The translations under genes were made by a program, and so were the position numbers. A stretch of 64,000 bases of DNA, from positions 8,575,038 to 8,639,037 of the forward strand of contig CM022667.1 in the NCBI GenBank assembly GCA_012295275.1, written 5' to 3'. The number at the start of each line of letters is the position of its first letter. Position 1 is the stretch's first letter. The stretch is from Chrysomallon squamiferum. Its lineage: Eukaryota; Mollusca; Gastropoda; Neomphalida; Peltospiridae. This document shows positions 28,664 to 39,310 of the stretch, piece after piece. The notes under the pieces are model-generated. The model made no database searches and was not told the origin of the DNA. It saw only the letters and a list, made by a program, of their open reading frames with translations.

Positions 28664-31566
28664 TATCGCAGGTGATTCAGCTTCAGAGGCAGCTGAAAAA
28701 ACACACAAAAAATGCATGGTGAGTTTTACTGTAATTTTGTTTACAAATATACTACAGTGGCTGGCTACAATTGACAGCATGTTTGGATATCATGAGCTTG
28801 ACAAACTAATAGTGAAAGTAAACGTGTTAAATAAATATTTATTAACAAATATCCACATACATGCATATTCATGTTACAAATACAAACATGGTTGTCTTGG
28901 TAGTCAAGTGGTATCATTGTCTGCCTTCACAGTTTGGTGAACAGATGCAATATGTTCGTGGTGTCTAATATTTGTGAGGTCGTTACTGACTACATCCTCC
29001 TATGTCTGTGCATTCCTGAATATTGTTAATCAGAGTCTGTTTAAGACAACGGAATATTCATTTCTAAATACAAACAGAAATTGTTGTTGTTGTCATCATC
29101 ATCATTAACATCTTCATTATTGTTACTGTTGTTGTTATTATTATTGTTGTTGCTATTGTTCCTATTATGCCATTCAAGATATGAAAAATAATTTGCAATA
29201 TAATATATATATATATATTTTTTAAACTATGAAATGTCTGTATATAAAAGATTGTTTAATAAAATATAAAAAATTTCACATTTATGTAGACAGAAATATT
29301 GGAAGTGGCAAAAGTCACTTAAGTTACTTCAAAGAGTATTCACAAATTAAGGTAATTTATTATCTAAAACAAGCACTAACTGTGATCTGGAGAGGTCTAC
29401 TTTGAAAATGAAGAAATCCAGTTGCAAAGCATCATAGAAAGAGAGAAAGAAAGAAAGAGAGAGTGAGAAAGTTACATTAACCAGGTATGTATTTAGTTAA
29501 TCAGTTGTCATTCTTTTTTATTATTATTATTATTTATTATGAATTTTTTTTCACTATTATTTTGTTTATTATTATTATTTTTTATTATCTCCATCTGAAA
29601 CATTTGTTTCTAACCATATTTATCTACTTTGCAGGATAAGAAAGGATTAGGAACTTGCAATGGAATGTTCAGAAAACAGAGATTCTTTACCTGTCCTCCT
29701 GACAGTGCTGTGTTTCATGCTGCTCGTTGCGTTCGGAAACGAAGCCTTGACAATAACCCTCATGTGTGGTCGAAAGAAACTCCGAGCAGTCCTGTGTCTG
29801 TTAGTGAAGATGTGCAAGAGAGACTCAAGATAGGAGTTAGAGTTGTATGGATGAGTGACCACGGGCCCGAACCAGGAAGTGTGAAACGGATCAGCATTCT
29901 GCCTGGAGATCTGAAAGGGGAAGCAACTGTTGAGTTTGAATTTGTATGTTTGTTTTTACCTTACTTGTTGTGGAATGCTGGTCTCTCAAAATAAATATTC
30001 ATATTTAACATTTACATGAATTTAATGCTTAGAAACAAACAAACACACACACACATACAAGCACTCATTTACTGTCTGTACACACAGAAATATATACAAA
30101 AATTTATAAATGTAATGTAGAAACAAAAACATCACAGATGTTATATAATGAGATTTCATGTAATATTTGAAATGGTTTGTAGCAAAGATAAGAGAGAGAA
30201 CAATAATTACAGATTAGTTCTCAAAATGAGTTTAAAAAACACTATTTTATTAGTAAATAACTTTGATTTTGTTACTAACGATCTATTTAATGGTTTGTTA
30301 GTATTTAAAATTAATATCAAAGGATGAAAATAATTAAACTTGAAATTTGCAGGATAAGAAAGGATTAGGAACTTGCGATGGAATGTTCAGAAAACAGATA
30401 TTCTTAACCTGTCCTCCTGACAGTTCTGTGTTTTGTACCACTGATAGAGTTTCGAAACAAAGCATTGTCAGCAACCCTCATGTGTGGTTGGAAGAAACTC
30501 TGAGCAATCCTGTGTCTGTTAGTGAAGATGTGCAAGACAGACTCAAGTTAGGAGTTAGAGTTGTGTGGATGAGTGACCACGGGCCTGAACCAGGAAGTGT
30601 GAAATGGATCGGCATTCTGCCTGGAGATCTGAAAGGGGAAACAATTGTTGGGGTTGAATTTGTATGTTTGTTTTTACATTACTTGGTGTGGAATGCTGTG
30701 TGTCATATTAAATATTCAAATTTAACATTTACATGAATTTAATAATTAGAAACACACACACACATACACAAACTCACATACACACACACACACACACACA
30801 TATTTACACATAGAAATATATACAAAAATGTATAAATGTAATGGAGAAACAAAAACATCACAGACGTTATATAATGAGATTTCATGTAATATTTGAAATG
30901 GTTTGTAGCAATAATTACAGATTAGTTCTGAAAATGAGTTTTAAAACCACTATTTTATTAGTAAATAACTTTGATTTTGTTACTAAAGATCTATTAAATG
31001 GTTTGTTTTAAATACTACCATTTTGTTAACTTTTAAAATTAGTATCAAAGGATGAAAATAATTAAATTTGGAATGTTCCCAAACTATAAATATTGTTTTG
31101 ATTTTCTTTTAATTGATACTTGTGCTGCTGATACGAAAATGTCTCTTGAACTAATTTCATATTCTAACCAGTTAATGCATACTAGCTTATTAAATTCTGT
31201 GTTATAAACCTTACCAAAGGTATGTACTTATTAAAGAACACTGTAAAATAACTCATAGAATGGTGACTGTATTTACTATTTCATAAAGTTGTAACATATA
31301 AACCCTCTCCCATTATATTTGTTAAACACTTTTAATATGTTTTTACATAGCTTTCTGTGTGGTGGTATTAATTAATTAATTTGTTTTTATCTATAAAAAA
31401 AAAAATTATTTATTTATTTTATTTACTTTGGTTTATTCAATTTCAGGATGAGCCAATTGGTTCTGGAACGGGAAAATACAAAGGACACAGATTATTTTTC
31501 GCCAAGCAGAATCATGCAGCTTTTATTCCTGTGTTAGGCCTTATAAAAGAAGAAGAATTTTATTGA
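21027..31566 (+). CDS. Upstream CYLD-like copy with multiplied CAP-Gly exons and no deubiquitinase domain
   Basis: Exon A 21027-21479 (start of protein and first half of CAP-Gly 1). Four copies of exon B: 23741-24049, 26697-27005, 29635-29943, 30353-30661, each 309 nt and phase 0 at both ends. Three copies of exon C: 24821-24950, 27760-27889, 31447-31576. Each B encodes the second half of one CAP-Gly ([20 protein letters not shown]) and the first half of the next ([20 protein letters not shown]); C closes it. The modelled chain A-B-B-B-B-C is open until TGA at 31564 in the last C. It would encode five CAP-Gly domains and no USP domain. All B copies keep AG and GTATGT borders. Splicing C to the next B would hit a stop at once, so B-to-B joining, alternative use of one B, or non-function are the options. 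CAP-Gly domains bind microtubules or partner proteins. Confidence 0.6.
22160..23480. repeat. 110-bp minisatellite, 12 copies
   Basis: Twelve head-to-tail units starting CCAACAGTATTATTCTG, with starts at 22160, 22270, 22381, 22491 and so on to 23371. Units are almost identical; a few carry one-base insertions or AAGATATAG/AACATATAG variants. It lies in the intron between exons A and B of the upstream CYLD copy. The second copy of the locus has four units. Confidence 0.97.
25005..26530 (+). pseudogene. Kinase gene fragment 1 inside the CYLD locus
   Basis: Resembles about 11022-12540 of the kinase gene (introns 1-3). It contains a copy of kinase exon 2 at 25726-25772: 47 nt, CGCAG acceptor, GTGAGT donor, open frame GDSASEAAEKTHKKCM. 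A decayed exon 3 (P-loop exon) is at about 26350-26416, where the AG acceptor is lost and the GNIGSGKT coding sequence has substitutions and a deletion. Not a working kinase. The exon-2 copy could still be spliced. Confidence 0.85.
27945..29475 (+). pseudogene. Kinase gene fragment 2 inside the CYLD locus
   Basis: Second copy of the fragment at 25005-26530 and closely similar to it. Exon-2 copy at 28672-28718 with both splice sites and the same open frame. Decayed exon-3 copy at about 29285-29352. A small deletion follows the exon-2 donor relative to fragment 1. Confidence 0.85.
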
Positions 31567-31634
31567 CCTGTTAATGGTTAGTATATTTCATCTATATATT
31601 ATTCATCATTACTTTAATAATAAAACTTCAAGAG

Positions 31635-32118
31635 AATGGATGTCAATTTTTTTGTTTTGCTGTGACAGATAAATAAACATCTATATACAAAATTAAACAG
31701 CATTTTGTTCCACTCAAAGCTGAAAAAGCTTTGGGCTCTGATGATGTCAAAGGCAGTTTTGCCAAAGCAAAAAGGTGTTTTCAATCAACCAATAACATCA
31801 CTAGCGAGTATATGTTCTGCATTATCATTTCTTTTTTTGTTTTTTTGTTGTTCAGTATATTAGGCAGTACTTAACATTTACATTTAAATGAAATTTATTA
31901 TTATATTATAACTTAAATTTATATTATTGGATGTTTTCGGTTTAAATGAAAGTGATTGAAAAAAAATTAAAATATAATTCCATTTATGTATTTATTGTTA
32001 AAGGAAAATAAAAGTGAAATAAAAGGAAGTTTTTTTTAACTTTTTTTATTCTATGTGTGGAAACATTTATTTATATATATAGGGGCAGCACAATTGAAAT
32101 GCATGTGTATAATGGGAA

Positions 32119-32158
<40 letters not shown>

Positions 32159-32325
32159 GTAAAAATAAAAAAATAAAAACAAACAAAGGATTAATTTTAA
32201 GCAATAGGAGACCCAGAATTTAAATTCAGTTATTGCTAACACAGTTATGTAATAACTAATGTGTATGTGGAACTCCTTCCTTTAAAATTGTATTTATTTA
32301 ATTTTTAAAACATGATTATTATTAA

Positions 32326-32367
<42 letters not shown>

Positions 32368-32556
32368 CGCAGGTGATTCAGCTTCAGAGGCAGCTGAAAA
32401 AACACACAAAAAATGCATGGTGAGTTTTACTGTAATTTTGCAGCAAAGGACAATTTTGTTTAAAAGTATACTACAGCGGCTGTCTGCAGTTGACAGCATG
32501 TTTGGATATCATGAGCTTGACAAACTAATAGTGAAAGTAAACGTGTTAAATAAATA
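31635..32556 (+). pseudogene. Kinase gene fragment 3 inside the CYLD locus (truncated)
   Basis: Third copy, with the exon-2 copy at 32373-32419 and intact splice borders. It stops at about 32556, before the exon-3 equivalent, and there joins sequence matching the kinase 3' flank (18188). This junction is the duplication breakpoint between the two CYLD units. Confidence 0.85.
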
Positions 32557-33553
32557 ATTTATCCAAAAACATCAGACATTTTATATCATTGTTAATTCGG
32601 TTTTTAATGTTGAATATTCTTTTTTCTTTTCTTTTTTTATGAGAGTAAAAATTATTAAATGTAATATAATGTCCAACTATCAAAAACAACTTTGTTGATG
32701 TTAGTTAATTATTAAATGTTATTTTATAAAACATGATTTATAGTTTATTATGGGAAATATTGAATTTAGACAACATCCTTACAGCCATCCAAGATAAAAC
32801 TTTATTTACTTTATATGTACAACCTGCTTCAATAAAGCTTTTCGAAACATTTATTTTAAAAATAATTTAAAGACTTTGTTATTTGTGTTTTTTAAATATT
32901 TATTTTTTATAACCTTTTGTTTGTTTTCATGTCACTATGACAGTAACGCTTTGTTTAATTATTCTAAATATTGTCAAAGGCAGTTTTGCCAAAGCAAAAA
33001 GGTGTTTTCAATCAACCAAATGGAATAACATCACTTAACCATATCCTAATAGGGCCTCGATCAACCTGTGGACATTTTTTCTCAGCGTTATTTATGTGTC
33101 CTGTTTTCAGTGTTTGTTTAAGTTAGAAAATTGGCCCCATCTTATTTACTAAGCCACAGATCACAGTTTAGGTTATACCTACATTTAGAATCTACTGGTA
33201 ATTTTTTTTTACTAATTATAATATTTTATATTGTTCTACTGTTACGGTATTAAAGTACAGTTTTTGAAAATGTCTTTAACATAGTTACTATTTACCTAAA
33301 TAGCTTACTTTAATACAGTCTAACATCTTGTAATTAACCTGTATTTATCATTAAAGTAAGTAAATATGTTACCCATTCATTTCGACAAATATTCCTAACT
33401 GTATTCACTGTTAAGCTCTTGTTAATTAAGTTCAGTTACATTAATTAGTTTTAACATTTCTATTAATTTTTATTGATTATTGTAATTGTATTTAAAATAA
33501 ATTTTGAATTAAAAAGAAAAAAATAATTACATTGATAAATATGTATGTGTTTT

Positions 33554-33589
<36 letters not shown>

Positions 33590-35775
33590 AGATGTGAAAG
33601 CGGGATTCAAATACTTTTTGGAAAGATATTTCAACATGACAGCAAATTTGCAGGTTTACCAATGTAAATGACAAAGAACATCTATTACATAATGTATTAC
33701 AAATTCTGCAGGATTATAATGAAACATTTCCCAATTATTAAGAACATTTTTTTTTTTTTTTTGGCAAATATGAAATGTTTGTTTGTTCTTACAGAATGTT
33801 TAACATTTTTGGTCACCATGGGACCACATGTAACTGGTACTCTTCTTTATAATAAAATATTTGTGTTATGAAGATTTGTTGTGTTTTGTTTGCAGTATCT
33901 GAACATGTCCTGTGGGTTATTTTATTTATTTTTTATCAAGCTGTTCTTTTATTCATTTAGTCTTATTAAGAATAATTCTTATCCCATTCTGAATAAAAAA
34001 TATAAGATATTTAATAATTTTGAAAAGGGACTAGACACAGCATGATGTTTAATTTGTTGATGGGAAGGGGATTTGAATCCTCTGTATCTCAGATTTTAAT
34101 CACCAAGTGAAAAACACATTTATTTTACTTTTTGAGTTCAAATTCACGCTGGCTAATTTTAGTACTGTGATAACTGCTTATAGTTTATTAATATAAATCA
34201 ATCTCAGTAAAAAAAAAAAAAAATTCTTTGAACTATAAGCCATTTTAAGATATTTGGCCATTTCACCCAAACCTTCGTAACTGTTGATAGAAAAACTACT
34301 GATGCTTACAGAACCAATATTGCTCTCAATTACAATACAGAGTTTGACAGATTCCTTTCAACAACATTGTTATGGGAGACACTTGGGTAACATGATCCAT
34401 GATGGCTCACCTAAGAGACCAATGAGCCACCTATTGGGGTGCTGTGGGACATGATCTCAAACAGTGAAACTAGCTTAAAATATTTTTATTTTTAAATTTA
34501 TGTCGTAACTTTCATCTGAGAAGCACCTACTGCAATAAACTAAGGAGTGAATTACTTTTTCAACACACTGACCTCAGTCTAGGGCATACTGTGCTATTGG
34601 CTCAGGTGCCATGGTTCCAGAGTAGTTTCAAAAATCCTAAACCAATGTTAAATCTTACTCAAGATTGAACTCATCAAAACTGACATTGAGTTGTAAGATT
34701 CCCTTCTGCCTTTTGGTAGTTTGCACAAGAAGTTTATGAAGGACATCCAACACCAAATCTGCCTCAACAGAGCTTGTATGTTCCTGGACAGGCTGAATAA
34801 ATGCACATGACACCACTTTCATTGAGTTAGCTCAGTGTACCAGAGAAACACAGCTGATTCACTAAAATTGTATTTAGAAGTCAAAAGAAATTACTAACAA
34901 AAAACACACACCTTTTCAGGATCTATGAAATAAGCAACACCATCTCAATATTAAACTGTAATCAAAACAAACAATAAATTACTCGTTAGTCAAAAAACTT
35001 AACTTTTGTATTGGTGACCTGTTGCAAAGCTCTCTAAACAGTATATAGTAGTTCCATTGATGGTGCATAGATGTCACTACCATTTTGCAGTCAGGAGTTT
35101 ATGGGGTGTCTCAAAGTTTCAAAGTTTTCCCTATTTCATAGAATTTGTTGTACATGATTAAACATGAAACTAATTATAATAAATAAAAGATAACTTGTTG
35201 CTACGTTTTTAATAAAAAGAGCAAATCTGTTGTTATTTTTATCATTCAGTGTATACCTGTTTCATTATGTGTATTGTTCTTAACATGTATGTTAAAAATA
35301 AGTCGTATATCTGGGAGTCAACCATTCGATTAAGTGTGCTGGACATAATTTCGATCATTTCATTTTCGATACGAAATAAGAAGTGGTACAAAGACAAATA
35401 CTTATTTACACTGGTCCACATATACATGCACATATATGGATAAATGTGTGCATCAACCTGTCGTCCTTATACTCAAATACGTGCACTAGTAAAGCAGTAA
35501 AAATGTGACTATGAATAATTACGCAATGATCATGATCATGATGCATTACTATATATAATTATAATATAATGAATATACACGATCGTAATACTAATAGTAA
35601 TAGTGGACGAACTGTTTAATGACTGAATCGAATGATACAGGTATAACGTTCCGAAAGTGACTTAATATAAGTAACCTTTTTCTTCTTTTTTTTACTTTAT
35701 TATTATTATTCTTAATAATTAATATAATGATTGTAGAGAGCAACTCTTCCTAATTCAAAGCTTACGAAACAAGAA

Positions 35776-35784
35776 ACCGGAAGT
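35776..35784. promoter_or_regulatory. ETS-type site upstream of the full CYLD gene
   Basis: ACCGGAAGT at the same distance from the ATG, within a few bases, as in the upstream copy. Preserved through the duplication, which supports two separate promoters. Confidence 0.5.
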
Positions 35785-35927
35785 AAACTGGTACTTCTCT
35801 TTGTGAAAATATATAAAAAACAGTCTAATGAAGAAAATGACGCTTGGGTTTTCCTATTTTTGTTTGAGGAAGCTTAATGTTCTCTTGGTGATAAATATAT
35901 AATAAAAATTGTAAGTTGTTGTTCATA

Positions 35928-38900
35928 ATGAATGACCATGGCTCACAATTTTTCATTCTTCTTGTCCAAAAGCTTGGGAAGAAAAAAGATAAGGCTGTAT
36001 TTTCATCACTACGATCGGGTTCTCGATCAAAAACTGTTCTCGCTGGGTCGCTTCTATTTTTTGTTGATCAGCTGTCCAAAGGACAGGATTACGCACTTAT
36101 TCTCGAAACATTCGACTCAGACTGTCTTCAGGTAACGTGTATTCCTGGAGAGGTGGAATTAATAGAAAGAGAAGTCCAAGAATTATTAATTCCAATACCA
36201 AATTGCGCAGAACGTTTAGCTGTTTATCAAGACAAGGAGTGGCTAGCAGAAGTACAGACTCTTAAAAAAGGGGACAGAGTTTTTGTTAAAATGAAAAATC
36301 ATGAAAGTGAATTGGAAGGAATTGTTAAATACCGTGGCCCTTTACCAGAGAGTGAAGGAATATCATTTGGAATTGAATTGGTATGTGTGTTATATCCCGT
36401 TTTCTTTAACTCACACTAATTAAAAATAAAATAAAAATATAAAACAAATTGTGTGTGTGTGTGTGTGTGTGCGTGTGTGTGTGAAGAACAACCAGACCTC
36501 ACACACATACACATATGTAGACGTATACATATACACAGTAACTCATGTTTAATTAATAAACTCCTTAGCCAAAACAATTGTAATGTAGTGATTAAGTGAG
36601 TTATCTCCCCTTGAAAACTTCATTAATTTGTTACAGACCTTTTGGGTTATTGGAGATTTACAGTTTTTTGTTTTGTTATTTCATAAACATTTTTTATTTT
36701 CAAAACAACACTTTTAATATAATTGCTTTTCAAACTTTTTATTTTTTTAAATTAAATTTGTTATTATTATTATTATTATTATTCCTGCTGAGAAGAAAAT
36801 ATATTAGCAGAGATAACTGTCTTTGATCTGGCATTTAATCTTTCTGCATTTTGCTTTTTATATCTACACTGAAAGTGAAGTAGGAGTTGCATTTCCTTCA
36901 AATTATACGTTGAACTAGGTTTCTTTGATGATAGTACTTTAACTTCTGTCATGTTGAGATATTTTAATGTAAAATTATGGTGCAACACCTCCTCAAAAAG
37001 GGTTAAAGCAGCAGGTATTTTTAGTGAAATTATCTCAGTGAAATATAATTTAGTGTATTATGTCAAGATATCTCATCATTGGCAGTCTTCTGTCATGTTG
37101 AGATATCTTGCCAACAGTATTATTCTGTTATACTGTTACATATAACCATTGTCACCAAAAGGGTTAAACCTTCAGACTATGCTAACTATAGAGTTGTAGA
37201 AGATATAGACATTATATATACCAACAGTATTATTCTGTTATACTGTTACATATAACCATTGTCACCAAAAGGGTTAAACCTTCAGACTATGCTAACTATA
37301 GAGTTGTAGAAGATATAGACATTATATATACCAACAGTATTATTCTGTTATACTGTTACATATAACCATTGTCACCAAAAGGGTTAAACCTTCAGACTAT
37401 GCTAACTTCAGAGTTGTAGAAGATATAGACATTATATATACCAACAGTATTATTCTGTTATACTGTTACATATAACCATTGTCACCAAAAGGGTTAAACC
37501 TTCAGACTATGCTAACTTCAGAGTTGTAGAAGATATAGACATTATATATACCACCGAATTAACAGTTGTCAACAGAGACAGATAAGTATATTTCTGTGCA
37601 TAATTTTCAACAGAATTCTCTGATGATAATAATAAGATATTGTTTCTTATGACTGTGCAGTGACACATAGGAAAGAAAAGTTATATTAATTATTTAGTTA
37701 ATTATTTTTTAAATTATTATTATTATTATTTATTATTTATTTCTTTCTTTAATTATCTACCCCACCCCCAATCAGATTTGTTTCTAACCATATTTATCTA
37801 CTTCGCAGGATAAGAAAGGATTAGGAACTTGCGATGGAATGTTCAGAAAACAGAGATTCTTTACCTGTCCTCCTGACAGTGCTGTGTTTTGTGCCGCTCA
37901 TCGCGTTCGGAAACGAAGCGTTGTCAATAACCCACATGTGTGGGTGAAAGAAACTCTGAGCAGTCCTGTGTCTGTTAGTGAAGATGTGCAAGAGAGACTC
38001 AAGATAGGAGACAGAGTTGTGTGGATGAGTGACCACGGGCCTGAAGCAGGAAGTGTGAAATGGATTGGCATTCTGCCTGGAGATCTGAAAGGGGAAACAA
38101 CTGTTGGGGTTGAATTTGTATGTTTGTTTTTACATTACTTGGTGTGGAATGCTGGTGTGTCGCAATGAAATATTCAAATTTACATGAATTTAATACTTAC
38201 AAACAAATATATATAGATATATACACAGACATATACACACACATACAAATTTACTATCTGTACACGTAATTTACTGTAGAAATATATAAAGACTATTATA
38301 ATATAGAAACAAAAACATCACAGATGTTAAATAATGAGATGTCATGTATTATTTGAAATGGTTTGTAACAAAGATAATAAAGAGAACAATAATTCTAAAA
38401 TAAGAGTAGTTCTAAAAATTAGTTTAAAAAACACTTATATATTTATTTATTTTAAAGAAAACTCTATTTAATGGTTAGTTTGAAATACTAACATTTTGTT
38501 AGCTTTTAAAATTAATACCAAAGGATGAAAATAATTAAATTTGGAATATTCCCAAACTATAAATATTGTTTTTATTTTTATATTTTAATTGATACTTGTG
38601 CTGGTGAGAACAAAATGTCTACTGGGCTAATTTCACATTCTAACCAGTTACTGCATACTAGCTTATCAAATGCTGCAGTGTTAGTTTTTCCAAGGGAATC
38701 TGATTTTAAAAGAACATTGTAGAATAGCCCATAGAATGGTGACTATTAATATTTCATGCAGCTGTGACAGACAACCCCCCACCTTTACATTTGTTAAACA
38801 TTTGTAAGTATAATATGTTATTTCATAGCCTTCTGTGAAAGTTGATGGTATATTAATTAATTTGTTTTATCCTGTAATATTTTTATTTATTTATTTTGTT

Positions 38901-39270
38901 TTTCATTTATTCATTTTACCTGTGTTGTAAAATTTCAGGATGAGGCAGTTGGTTCAGGAACAGGAAAATACAAAGAACACAGATTATTTTTCGCCAAGCA
39001 GAATCATGCATCTCTTATTCCTTTGTTAGGCCTTATAAAAGAAGAAGAATTTTATTCTCCTGTTAATTGTAAGCATCATTCATCTATATATTATTTATCA
39101 TTACTTTATAAATATCTCTACGCTGTGCATTTGACTGTTCAGTTGTTTTCCAAGAAACCTCAAATATTAGTTGCAGGTAAATGGTTTATAAGACAAGGAA
39201 TAAAAACATTAAGTTCAGGTCCTTTTCATGATGCACTATCATGTGACAGTGGATAAATGTGTGTGTGTGT

Positions 39271-39310
<40 letters not shown>

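Larger units (their letters stand above)
32575..39068 (+). repeat. Segmental duplication, downstream copy
   Basis: Collinear with 18188-24950. It includes the ETS site (35776-35784), exon A, four units of the 110-bp minisatellite, exon B and exon C of the full CYLD gene. Local differences include an extra fragment at 32970-33040 and a (TA)n run near 33560-33590. Confidence 0.85.
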
